Source of the DNA: a virus
Reading direction: 5' to 3' (one strand)
Length of the DNA: 52,397 nt
Virus record (IMG/VR): IMGVR_UViG_3300034375_000774
Span: 1-52,397 of that record
The translations under genes were made by a program, and so were the position numbers. Below are positions 39,561-48,090 of the stretch, in pieces (within the stretch, counting starts at the first letter, position 1; each line of letters opens with the position of its first letter). A model generated the notes under the pieces. It did no database searches and was not told the origin of the DNA. It saw only the letters and a program-made list of their open reading frames with translations.

Positions 39561-39936
39561 AGAACCTGTAGTGTCTAACCTTAACCCTGAGCTACGTCTA
39601 TGCAAGAAGTGTGGCGAAGAGAAATCACTAGATGAGTTCAACGCTATATACTACAGGAAGAATGGTGAAGCTACAAAAGGTTACAGGTGTGCAGCCTGTC
39701 AGAAAGAACACTCTCGTACAGTAAGCACACTAAAGAAGATGCACCCTAAGCCTGTTGATAATGTGTGTGAATCATGCGGTGATGTAGCAGAGAAGATTTG
39801 TTTAGATCATAGCCACAAGACAGGAGAGTTTAGGGGGTGGCTCTGTGAGGGGTGTAACCACAGTGCAGGTAAGTCTAATGATGATCCTGTTAAGTTAGAA
39901 AAGCTAGCGGAGTATTTACGTGAACGATCCAGTTAA
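39541..39936 (+). CDS. Recombination endonuclease VII-like
   Basis: 131 residues. Zinc ligands CKKCGEEK, CAAC and CESCGD precede the core LDHSHKTGEFRGWLCEGCNH, the endonuclease VII (His-Me) motif. It resolves branched DNA like T4 gp49. It is a second junction nuclease besides the T7-like endonuclease I. Confidence 0.85.
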   Translation: MQLDLFKEPVVSNLNPELRLCKKCGEEKSLDEFNAIYYRKNGEATKGYRCAACQKEHSRTVSTLKKMHPKPVDNVCESCGDVAEKICLDHSHKTGEFRGWLCEGCNHSAGKSNDDPVKLEKLAEYLRERSS

Positions 39937-40147
39937 CAAACCAGTGCACTACAACCAAGCAGGTATAGAGTGCATCGAAGCTATTGAAGCTATGACAGAG
40001 AACATGTCAGGCGCTATAGCACCACACGCAGCTAACGTACTGAAGTACATGTGGCGGTGTGAATACAAGAATGGTCTAGAGGATATTGATAAAGCTATCT
40101 GGTATCTAACTAGGCTACGTCAGCGCTGGGTAGAAACACATAAATAG
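39920..40147 (+). CDS. DUF3310 protein
   Basis: 75 residues from GTG at 39920. NKPVHYNQAGIECIEAIEAM and 'YMWRCEYKNGLEDIDKAIWY' match the DUF3310 family, often labelled nucleotide kinase without proof. It overlaps the endonuclease VII gene. The octamer GCGCTGGG lies at 40123 near its 3' end. Confidence 0.7.
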   Translation: MNDPVNKPVHYNQAGIECIEAIEAMTENMSGAIAPHAANVLKYMWRCEYKNGLEDIDKAIWYLTRLRQRWVETHK

Positions 40148-40150
40148 GTG

Positions 40151-40179
40151 TTGACACTGTGTTTTACTTATGGTAGAAT
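40151..40179 (+). promoter_or_regulatory. Rightward sigma70-like promoter
   Basis: TTGACA 40151-40156, 17-base spacer, TAGAAT 40174-40179. The first 13 bases (TTGACACTGTGTT) nearly match the leftward promoter at 18968 (TTGACACAGTGTT). It lies right after the DUF3310 stop and would transcribe only the last small gene before the terminator. Confidence 0.65.
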
Positions 40180-40210
40180 ACACGCACATGCCAAACAACG
40201 GAGTAGTTAT

Positions 40211-40420
40211 GTGGCTTTCAGTATAGAAGAAGAAGCTAAGCGTTTCATTGAACATAAGCGTGTACAGTTTATTCAAGGGCTAGACGATGCAGCGTCTGAC
40301 TTGATACATTACATAGATGATAACTTACACAATGCTGATGAGAAAGACTACGCTATCAAGGCTCTAAAGGAAGCTGTGTTGTGGTCTCGAAGTTGTGCAA
40401 CCAAACATGGCATAAAGTAG
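40211..40420 (+). CDS. Small helical protein behind its own promoter
   Basis: 69 residues from GTG at 40211 with CGGAG upstream; the longer frame to 40148 would cross the promoter. MAFSIEEEAKRFIEHKRVQF, then 'LIHYIDDNLHNADEKDYAIK'. All helical, with no motif. Its dedicated promoter and terminator give a short independent transcript. It may be expressed separately from the operon, for example in lysogeny; that is inference. Confidence 0.55.
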   Translation: MAFSIEEEAKRFIEHKRVQFIQGLDDAASDLIHYIDDNLHNADEKDYAIKALKEAVLWSRSCATKHGIK

Positions 40421-40427
40421 AACTAGA

Positions 40428-40456
40428 AAGGGGGGCTTAGTTGCCCCCCTCTTTTT
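40428..40456 (+). terminator. Strong terminator between convergent blocks
   Basis: GGGGGGC, loop TTAGTT, GCCCCCC, then TCTTTTT. It lies 8 bases after the small gene and just before the stop of the minus-strand virion gene. The hairpin could also act on the minus strand, though the tail there is weaker. Confidence 0.85.
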
Positions 40457-40457
40457 A

Positions 40458-43400
40458 TTATCTCAAACCTAATAGTTTCTGTTGTTTCTTTTCAACCTCT
40501 TTGTCTAGCTCTATGTAGCCGACAAGGAGTTGTATCTGTTCCGTGTCTAGCTTCGACGGATCTTGATCAAAGCCCATATCTTTTAAGTACTGAGCTAGGT
40601 CTTTCTTATTAACGAAGCTACCTTCCCCTAACTTAAATAATAATGATGTACGTGTATCCTCAGGGTTAAACGAGTTCTCAAGTAAAGAGCGTATCTCTTT
40701 TTTAGCCTCACTGATTACACGAGAGATCATATCCTTCTTACCGCTTGCAGAGGCAGACTTCCAAGCATATGTGTCAAGTAGCTCAGCTGCTTTGTAGTTA
40801 AGGATAGGCGTAATCATACTGTTGACATCGTTGAGTGGTTCTGCAATAGATGAACGAATATTAGTACGCCACTGTGCTAGGCCAGCTTGGTTAAACATTT
40901 CTTGTATAGGACTCTGTGCTAGCTCTTCACGGAAACCAAAGATACGCCCAATAGGAAGACGATCCTTGCTTGATGTGAGCGCACGTTCTTTCTGCTCAGG
41001 CTTAGTGTACAGCTGCATAGCGCTTAGTAGCTCATCAGTGTAACGTACAGAGTTGTTCAACCACTCACTACCTTGACGACGATCAGGTGACACATACTCG
41101 TCACCCTTCATTAGTGAAGCTGTGATGTTCACTGGATCAAGTGGACGAGAGTAGCCTGACAAATACATAGCTGCAGACTTTTGTACAACCTCAGTAAGGA
41201 CACGCTTAGTTTCAATGTCATCAGATGTAGCAATGTCGATAAGCATGTCGTATGAAGCTTGGATACTATCGCCTAGCTGACGTGTAAGTTGTTGTGGTCC
41301 AAACGTAGCCGCTACCTCTTCAATAGTCGCACGAGGTATCTCACCATCACGTACAACGTAAGCAGCCATACGACCAATAGCTTTGTAGAAGCTGTAAGGG
41401 AAGTCATATTGTCTGTTACGTATAGTACCATCTGAACTGCGCTCTTGGAAGATGCCAAGCCCTTCCTCTAAGTAGTCCTTCTCATACGTATAAGCTGCGC
41501 CAATAAAGCTTAGACCTACAGCAGACTTAGTTAGCAGTTCCATAGGGTCACGTGTAGTACCAGCCAGATACTTATGCACTAAGCTGATGCCTGTGTGGTC
41601 CATCATGTGGCCTAGTGTGTTATTAAAGAACTGTCCAAACGGAACCATCGCACCAACCACAGGGTACTTACGAATATCCTCGACAATCTTAGCAGCAAAC
41701 TGTAGTGTACCCTTTGTGCCACCATAAGGCTTAGCGAACACAGCACGTAAAGCATCATCAGCTGACTCACTAACAATCTGTGCGTACTTGTCACCCTGCA
41801 TATTCTTCCACAAGTTAGGGTCACGAATAAACTCAGAGTAAGTTACACCATATTCAGCACGAATACGTTTATCTACAGAGTACATGAACTCTTGTGTCTT
41901 AGTGAGCATGTCTTGTGCTTTAACGCCGTAGATAGTTTGCAGTCCATCCATAGCTTTACTGAATAGACCCTCATTCTGAGATAGCTTCTCAGCGTCAGTA
42001 ACGCCAATCTCTTTAGCCATCTTACCAAAGTCTTGGAAGCCAATGTCTTTAGCTACTTCTTCTAGCTCAATACCACCAGACAAGTAGCGGAACATCTTCT
42101 TCTGTGCTTCAGGGTTATACGCAGCAAAGTCCATAAATGCTTCGTATGTCATGTGTGTGTCCAGAAGGTTACGCATCTTCTGTTTCTGCAACGTGAACAT
42201 CAACCCTGCACGTTTAGCATACTTAGCTGCACCTTCTTTGTTGAACATAGCAGTCTGTAAGATAGCGTTACCACCATACAAAGTGCCACGTACAATGTCA
42301 GACATACTTTGCATAGAGCTAGCAGTCTGCCAACCAATCAAGTTGAGCGCTGTAGTACCAGGGTGTGTAACAAGCATACGAATAAGGTTACGCTGCAAGA
42401 AGCTAGTCTTAGCTGCAAAAGCCTCACGCACTCGTGTAGACACAGGCGGTAGTTCTGCCTTGAGTAGTTCAGGTAGTACCTCATCATCAGCTACCTTAGG
42501 TATGTAACGCAATGTACGTGCAGCTTGTGACAAGATGTTAAGCTGTTGACCTGCTACGCTGAACTCTTTAGCATCCATATCTAAGGCTTGCAGTAGAGAC
42601 TTACCTTTGTAGTCAGGCACAGCTTTACCTAAGGTGTTACGGAAGACATCATCTAACTGATCTTGTACATTCTGAGGCATCTCACGAATAAGATCATGCA
42701 TCCAGTTAGAGAAGTTGTCATCGTCTGTACGCTTAGTCCAGTTACGTACACCATTCTCAGCTAAGATATCAGCAACACCCTTGAAGCCTAGCTTCTCGTC
42801 ACCCAAGTAGAAAGCTTTACGTATTTGTGTTTCTTTAGATACACGCTGTCCGTTGCCTAACAAACGCAGTAATCCACCACGTTCTACTTTATCAGCAAAG
42901 TCTTCCATATTCTTCTTAAAGTCAGGTAGACTATCTTGGAAGCCACGTAAGTCTAGCTTCTCCTTAACTGACTTAGTTACATCCCCAGCTATCTCACGAG
43001 CACGAGCTAGGTCTGTGTTAGCTCTATCAAAGTAGAACGCAGCTAGCATATCTGAGTCAGCATCAAAGCTACGTCCTAACATAGACAAGCCCATAGATAA
43101 GCCTGTACCAAACGCACCACCGACTGCAGCCACAGAGCCTTGTACTAAGTCGTACTCACTCTGTAGTCCTACCTCTTGCATAGCTTGCTGATACACAGCA
43201 TCCATAGACACACCAGCTACAGTGTCAGTCGCACCTGTGTACAGCGCTTCCTTTACAGCCAGACCTTTAGAGGCTTTCTTAAACGCTTCACTACGTAAGG
43301 TCTCACCTATAAGCTTACGCTCTACTTGCTTGGCTGCTTGCTTAGCGCTTTGAGTCAAGCCTTGCTTCTGAATAATCTTAGCTACTTCACGCTTAACACC

Positions 43401-43967
43401 TTCTTTGGCTAGCTGTGCTGCAGCCTTAGAGCCGCCGCCTGTAATAAGCTTACCTACACCAAGAGATACAACGTTAACTGGATCAACAATAAGCGCTCTA
43501 CCGTAGTCGTACACAGCGTCCAGCTTCTCCATGCCAGACGTACCCTCAGCAAAGGCACCCTTCATAGAGTCAAACGTCTGGTAAGCTGCAGCAGCCTCAG
43601 CTTTCTGTGCTTCTGTGGCACCATTAAGATATGATAGTTCACCTACAGTAACGACAGACTGACCAAAGTTAAACTTACGCATGTGGTTAACGTAGGCATC
43701 AGCTATCTCTTGACGATCAAACTTATCCTCAGTCATACCAAACTTAGACTTCATGTAAGGCGCATACTTTTGGAACACGTCATCACGAGTAAGGTCACGC
43801 ACACCTTCAGGGTCTAAGTAGGAATCTACTTGTTGTTCTACTTTCGGACGGTCCGAAGATACGTCTTCAGCAGTACCAAGAAAGGCATCTAAAGGGCTTA
43901 CTGTCTTTTGTTTTTCTTCTTTCTCAGGTGTAATAGGATCACCCAAGAACATATCTAAGTTAGCCAT
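40458..43967 (-). CDS. Large internal virion / ejection protein
   Basis: 1169 residues, the largest gene. It starts with repeated LDMFLGDP and LDAFLGTA segments, then has long Ala-rich helices and hydrophobic Gly-rich stretches (GVSMDAVYQQAMQEVGLQSE; AVGGAFGTGLSMGLSMLG). Palindrome site 8 encodes SSDRPKVE at residues about 38-45. Size, position next to two other internal-type proteins and a transglycosylase, and amphipathic helices suggest an ejectosome component that enters the cell with the DNA. No enzyme motif recognised. Confidence 0.65.
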   Translation of the reverse strand: MANLDMFLGDPITPEKEEKQKTVSPLDAFLGTAEDVSSDRPKVEQQVDSYLDPEGVRDLTRDDVFQKYAPYMKSKFGMTEDKFDRQEIADAYVNHMRKFNFGQSVVTVGELSYLNGATEAQKAEAAAAYQTFDSMKGAFAEGTSGMEKLDAVYDYGRALIVDPVNVVSLGVGKLITGGGSKAAAQLAKEGVKREVAKIIQKQGLTQSAKQAAKQVERKLIGETLRSEAFKKASKGLAVKEALYTGATDTVAGVSMDAVYQQAMQEVGLQSEYDLVQGSVAAVGGAFGTGLSMGLSMLGRSFDADSDMLAAFYFDRANTDLARAREIAGDVTKSVKEKLDLRGFQDSLPDFKKNMEDFADKVERGGLLRLLGNGQRVSKETQIRKAFYLGDEKLGFKGVADILAENGVRNWTKRTDDDNFSNWMHDLIREMPQNVQDQLDDVFRNTLGKAVPDYKGKSLLQALDMDAKEFSVAGQQLNILSQAARTLRYIPKVADDEVLPELLKAELPPVSTRVREAFAAKTSFLQRNLIRMLVTHPGTTALNLIGWQTASSMQSMSDIVRGTLYGGNAILQTAMFNKEGAAKYAKRAGLMFTLQKQKMRNLLDTHMTYEAFMDFAAYNPEAQKKMFRYLSGGIELEEVAKDIGFQDFGKMAKEIGVTDAEKLSQNEGLFSKAMDGLQTIYGVKAQDMLTKTQEFMYSVDKRIRAEYGVTYSEFIRDPNLWKNMQGDKYAQIVSESADDALRAVFAKPYGGTKGTLQFAAKIVEDIRKYPVVGAMVPFGQFFNNTLGHMMDHTGISLVHKYLAGTTRDPMELLTKSAVGLSFIGAAYTYEKDYLEEGLGIFQERSSDGTIRNRQYDFPYSFYKAIGRMAAYVVRDGEIPRATIEEVAATFGPQQLTRQLGDSIQASYDMLIDIATSDDIETKRVLTEVVQKSAAMYLSGYSRPLDPVNITASLMKGDEYVSPDRRQGSEWLNNSVRYTDELLSAMQLYTKPEQKERALTSSKDRLPIGRIFGFREELAQSPIQEMFNQAGLAQWRTNIRSSIAEPLNDVNSMITPILNYKAAELLDTYAWKSASASGKKDMISRVISEAKKEIRSLLENSFNPEDTRTSLLFKLGEGSFVNKKDLAQYLKDMGFDQDPSKLDTEQIQLLVGYIELDKEVEKKQQKLLGLR
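43845..43855. promoter_or_regulatory. CGGAC-N-GTCCG palindrome, site 8 (in a virion gene)
   Basis: CTTTCGGACGGTCCGAAGAT, central G. The only copy outside the 20-26 kb region, inside the 5' end of the 1169-residue gene and coding SSDRPK in a linker. Confidence 0.75.
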
Positions 43968-43976
43968 AGCTCTACC

Positions 43977-46607
43977 TTATCGTTTATTCAGTGCGTCACG
44001 TAAGTCGAATAGAGAGTCCAGTAGTTTTCCTCTTGATGTTGTTTTAGGTAGTTTACGTGTAGCTTTGATCAAACGTGTTATATCAGCTGGTTTCATAGTA
44101 CCAGAAGATATTTTCTTTTCAAAGTCCTTGAATGTTTTAGATCCTGAACCGTGGGCAGTTTCAATGTTATTCATTAATTCTGGATCAGCAAAGGTAGCAA
44201 GATCACCTACGTTTACTTTACGTGTGTCCTTATCAGGAGACATCAAGCCTGAAGGTCTAGCACTAGTGTCTACTGCAGAGATAGAAGGTACAGTTGCATC
44301 AGGCTCAGTACGAGTATCACCTAGTGGTGCTCTTGTTCTGGTCTGTGCGTCAGGCTCTCTATTACGAGGTGGACGTACATCATCAGTAGTATCACGTAGT
44401 CCTAGATCACGGAAGCCTACAGTACCTACTGCACGAGGATCATACTCAGGCTCTTCACTAGTATAGAAGTTCCAGATGTCATCAAGTTTTTCTACTAAGG
44501 TTTTACCTGAGATAGGGCCACGATATAGTTCGTCTGTAGATGTGTCGATCTCTTGGTTTAACTCTAGTGTCGTCTTGAGGTCTTCAATATCTTTAGGGCT
44601 AGGGGTCTCACCTTTATTGTTTAGCTGCTGCACGACACGTGTTACTTCCCTGTCAACTTTAGCTTCCTCTACTACATCATCTGCTAAAGTGTCTATCACA
44701 ATACGAGGTAGTGGTTGCGGGAAGCTCTTCTCATCTTGCAAGAACTGTCGTGCATCATCACGAATACGTTCTTCCATATCCGCTTTTTCCTGAGTATTGA
44801 CACGGTTCTCATACCAAGCAAGAATCTCTTCTTGAGTATATGATTTAGGAGCTTCTGTAGGCACAGTTGCAGTCAATTTACGCCAAGCATCCATACCTTG
44901 TTCGCCAAGTTTCTCTACATGATCTGGCAGTCTCTGTAATGCAGCGTCTAACTCGTTAGTCTCATCACGGAAGCCTGGAGCACCAGTCATATCACCTAAG
45001 TCTGTAGTTCCAGTAGAACCTCCATAGTATTTAGGGTCTAAGAAGAACAGCGGATCAGCAAACTTTTCTGCTAAGGTAAGGTCTGATCTAACTCCACGGA
45101 AGTTTTTAATGTAGTCCATCACAGACGGTACATCTTCAGACTCAAACTTCTTAAGTTCTTCTTGTAGGTCTTCAGGAAGAGGTTCATTAGCTAGAATACT
45201 ATTAAACATTAGAGCGCCACCATCTTCATTTATGAAGGTGTCAAACTCTGCTTGTAAATCTTCTGGCAGAGACTCTTTAAGAGAAGTAGCTGCTTGTTGT
45301 ACCTCTTGAGTCATAGCAACAGAGACATCATCACGCTTACGGAACCCAGGAGCACCAGACATGTCGCCTAAGTCTGTAGTTTTAGGTGCAGCTTTAGCTT
45401 CAACTGCCTCAGGTAACTTAAGAACGGAGCGAGGTGGGTTATTACCTATCTGCAATGTATCACCTAATTTGACTGTACCACTCTTAAGTAGATCCATTGC
45501 CTCTGCTTCAGTTTCTACTACGTGTGCAGTTACAGTAGGGGGAGTAGTTGTATCTGCTGCTGCAGTAGTAGAACTAGTAGCAGCTAGATCATCACGTTCA
45601 CGGAAACCAGGAGCACCAGACATATCTACTTTATCAGTTTCAGCTACTTCAGCTTCTTTATCAGTTTCAGCTACTTCAGCTACTTTAGCTTCATCTTCTT
45701 GATCTGCAAAATAGTCCGTAAATGCAGACGCAAACATGAGAAGATTAGTATTACCCTCAATATTACGAGGATCTTCATCATAAAGAGCCTTGGCATAATC
45801 GAATATACTAGTATCGTATTTATTTGCATAAGGTCCAATACCAGCAATACCTTGACCTTTAAAAGTTTCTAGCTCTTCTTTCTCTTTTACTATTTCTAAT
45901 CTTCTATCTGCATCTGCTGTTTGCCATTCTGTATCTTTCTTAGCTAACTGCGCATCTACAGAAGACTCGAATTTATCAGTAATCATCAAAGCAATATTAC
46001 GTTGTACCTGGGAAGACAATGGCTTAAGAGGTAAGTCTAAATCAAGAGGTGAACCTGGAGTAGGACCAGCACTGCCCATAATACGATAAACGTCACGGCC
46101 TGTGTAGCCATTGATGTACAGATCATCCATCACCTCGTCTTCCATCATACGAGAGTCAAGACCTAAGATAGAACCAAACAAGCTACGCTCACGCTTAACT
46201 GGGTTGTCAGAGCTTTTATACAGACCATAAGCACGTTTAACTACAGTGTTAAGATCTTCGTCAGGGTTCTCAGCTACATAATCTTTGGCTTTCTTTACGA
46301 GGCTAGACTTTTCATCAGCTGTAAGATCAGTACGTGAATCAATAGTAGCTTTAAGCTGAGCCAGTCCTTGCACACCGCTTGTGTCTACTACATAGCGTAC
46401 ATCGTCTTTAGAGATACCGTTAGTGATTAGGTAGTTAGCTACACCCAGCGCAGCATTAGCTTTACCTTCACGATCAGCTACTGCACGTGTACCGTAAGTT
46501 TGTAGATACTCTTGACGCTTAGCTGCACGGTCACGATAGTACTTACGATCTTCTTCAATTAGCTCTGAGAACTTAGTCCCAAAACCTGCCATAAAACCTG
46601 CTGCCAT
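43977..46607 (-). CDS. Internal virion protein with GAPGFR repeats
   Basis: 876 residues. A repeated motif (D)MSGAPGFR(E/K)RDD occurs near residues 330, 420 and 540, and a degenerate copy (TVGFRDLGLRDTTD) near 730. A short duplication AEVAETDK occurs twice in the linker before the first copy. Helical, acidic and disordered regions alternate. Position next to the other internal proteins suggests a virion or ejection protein. The repeats may bind a partner protein. Confidence 0.6.
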   Translation of the reverse strand: MAAGFMAGFGTKFSELIEEDRKYYRDRAAKRQEYLQTYGTRAVADREGKANAALGVANYLITNGISKDDVRYVVDTSGVQGLAQLKATIDSRTDLTADEKSSLVKKAKDYVAENPDEDLNTVVKRAYGLYKSSDNPVKRERSLFGSILGLDSRMMEDEVMDDLYINGYTGRDVYRIMGSAGPTPGSPLDLDLPLKPLSSQVQRNIALMITDKFESSVDAQLAKKDTEWQTADADRRLEIVKEKEELETFKGQGIAGIGPYANKYDTSIFDYAKALYDEDPRNIEGNTNLLMFASAFTDYFADQEDEAKVAEVAETDKEAEVAETDKVDMSGAPGFRERDDLAATSSTTAAADTTTPPTVTAHVVETEAEAMDLLKSGTVKLGDTLQIGNNPPRSVLKLPEAVEAKAAPKTTDLGDMSGAPGFRKRDDVSVAMTQEVQQAATSLKESLPEDLQAEFDTFINEDGGALMFNSILANEPLPEDLQEELKKFESEDVPSVMDYIKNFRGVRSDLTLAEKFADPLFFLDPKYYGGSTGTTDLGDMTGAPGFRDETNELDAALQRLPDHVEKLGEQGMDAWRKLTATVPTEAPKSYTQEEILAWYENRVNTQEKADMEERIRDDARQFLQDEKSFPQPLPRIVIDTLADDVVEEAKVDREVTRVVQQLNNKGETPSPKDIEDLKTTLELNQEIDTSTDELYRGPISGKTLVEKLDDIWNFYTSEEPEYDPRAVGTVGFRDLGLRDTTDDVRPPRNREPDAQTRTRAPLGDTRTEPDATVPSISAVDTSARPSGLMSPDKDTRKVNVGDLATFADPELMNNIETAHGSGSKTFKDFEKKISSGTMKPADITRLIKATRKLPKTTSRGKLLDSLFDLRDALNKR

Positions 46608-46611
46608 GCTA

Positions 46612-47181
46612 CTAACCTCTCGCCATTAAGCCACGTTGTTGCATCTGTGGCATCTCTTGTTCTGCTTCTACATCCATCATCTCTGGCGCTGGGCCTTCAA
46701 TAGGTTCTTCCTCACTATTAGCCATCATATCAGCAGTCTGACGCATAAGCTCAGTGCCTGCGTCTTCCTCTTTGATGTCTCTTAGTTTACGGCGTAGTAG
46801 AGCTACAGTCTCTTGCTCTTCTTTAAGCTCTACTTCAGCTTGGTCAGGCTCATCACCCATCTTGTAGTCGATACCTGCTTCTTCAGCAATACTGATAAGC
46901 TCTTCGTTGATAACATTACCAATGATAAGGCTTACATCTATAGAGTGAATACCTTCCATCTGTGCTGTAGTAAGTGCAGTCTGTGTAATAGCGTTAACAG
47001 GTACACCTAGCTGTAACATCTCTACGATATTATCTAGTGCCTCAGGCTCAGTTAAACCATCTAAGTGAAACTTAATAGCTTCACGAGGGTCAACAATCTC
47101 AGGAGGTCTTTCCCAAGGGTAGTTCTTTGGTGAGTCTGTAAGCGACTGCCCAGGGATAGGAGCGTTAAGTAGATCTGCCAT
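46612..47181 (-). CDS. Conserved virion-associated protein
   Basis: 189 residues, MADLLNAPIPGQSLTDSPKN. The PxPGQSLTDxPxNxPWERPP start is shared by many marine podoviruses. The middle is a helical bundle, and the C-terminal third is Glu/Met/Gln-rich and probably disordered. Structural; exact role unknown. Confidence 0.6.
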   Translation of the reverse strand: MADLLNAPIPGQSLTDSPKNYPWERPPEIVDPREAIKFHLDGLTEPEALDNIVEMLQLGVPVNAITQTALTTAQMEGIHSIDVSLIIGNVINEELISIAEEAGIDYKMGDEPDQAEVELKEEQETVALLRRKLRDIKEEDAGTELMRQTADMMANSEEEPIEGPAPEMMDVEAEQEMPQMQQRGLMARG

Positions 47182-47198
47182 TGGTACTCTCTTTGTTA

Positions 47199-48068
47199 TT
47201 ATTGATAGTAGCTCTTAAGGCTACCTAGTGTGATTGGTCCTGTCTTATTGTTGCTACGCCAGTTAGGGTTTGCAGCCCATGCATCATCTGATTGTGTATA
47301 TACGACAGTAGAGTCAGGCTTACCTTTAAGACGTTTAGCTAAGCTTGGTGCGGCTTGCATTAGAGCTAGAGGTACGCTACCATCATAGTCCCAGCGCTCT
47401 AGGTACTTATCGTAAGCTTCTACCTGTTGAGTAGGTGTCATGTTAGTTATGTTAGCGTAGTCAATACCAGCTTCAGTTGCAGGGTCTTCACCAAACTGGA
47501 ACAAACCTTTGTAGCCTAAGCTGTTAGTAGTATTCCAAGACCAGTCTTTGTTTTCACCATTAATAACAGCGTAGATCTCGTTAACTGTAATGCCGTACTT
47601 GTCAGCTAGCTTTCTTACTGCAGGTACAAACCCAGGGTCATTAGCTTCCTTAGCCATAGCTTCAGCGTTCTTAGTGAACTTAGATGTATAATCAGCTTCT
47701 GTCTCATCAGCATCTGTAGGATAACTAAACGTAGCATCAGCTGAGTCAATCATACGATCTGCTTGAGTTTGTACAGCCTCTTCAGTTGCAGCTAAGTCAT
47801 CCTCTGCAGTAATCTGTACGTTCTCTTCAAAGAAGTCAGGCGTACTGGAGCTAGCTGGCTTACGCTCTTCTCTGATAGTTCTAATCATATCACCTAGATA
47901 CGTAGGAAGCAGATCTACTGGGTCTGTAGGAATAGGAGCAGAAGCAGCTTTCTCTACTGCTTGAGCCATAAGACCTTTAGTTCTAATGTTAGTACTGCTA
48001 GCTGTAGGTACTGAGGTAGCTTTACCTACAATCACATCAGCTAGGCTCATCTCTTGTTCTGCCGCCAT
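47199..48068 (-). CDS. Lytic transglycosylase-like virion protein
   Basis: 289 residues. The C-terminal half has INGENKDWSWNTTNSLGYKG with GLFQFGED, consistent with the catalytic Glu and Gly-x-x-Gln-x motif of SLT lytic transglycosylases. The N-terminal half is disordered and acidic. It probably opens peptidoglycan at DNA entry as part of the ejection apparatus. Confidence 0.75.
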   Translation of the reverse strand: MAAEQEMSLADVIVGKATSVPTASSTNIRTKGLMAQAVEKAASAPIPTDPVDLLPTYLGDMIRTIREERKPASSSTPDFFEENVQITAEDDLAATEEAVQTQADRMIDSADATFSYPTDADETEADYTSKFTKNAEAMAKEANDPGFVPAVRKLADKYGITVNEIYAVINGENKDWSWNTTNSLGYKGLFQFGEDPATEAGIDYANITNMTPTQQVEAYDKYLERWDYDGSVPLALMQAAPSLAKRLKGKPDSTVVYTQSDDAWAANPNWRSNNKTGPITLGSLKSYYQ

Positions 48069-48090
48069 TAGTTATACCTTTAGGTGTTTA

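Larger units (their letters stand above)
2377..47397. repeat. Dispersed octamer GCGCTGGG / CCCAGCGC, 24 copies
   Basis: GCGCTGGG starts at 2377, 4819, 5916, 9630, 9836, 11019, 12495, 16081, 17954, 27758, 36888, 40123, 46686. CCCAGCGC starts at 10578, 15613, 16974, 23381, 29292, 30534, 34367, 36466, 37820, 46444, 47390. Flanking bases are not conserved. Nearly all copies are coding but in different frames; 4819 and 5916 are intergenic. None lies between 17.96 and 23.38 kb or after 47.4 kb. Counted by eye, so one or two may be missed. Confidence 0.7.

Noticed and set aside
40458-43967. RNA polymerase or other enzyme in the 1169-residue protein
   Set aside because: No catalytic motif found; the Ala-rich amphipathic helices fit an ejection protein better.
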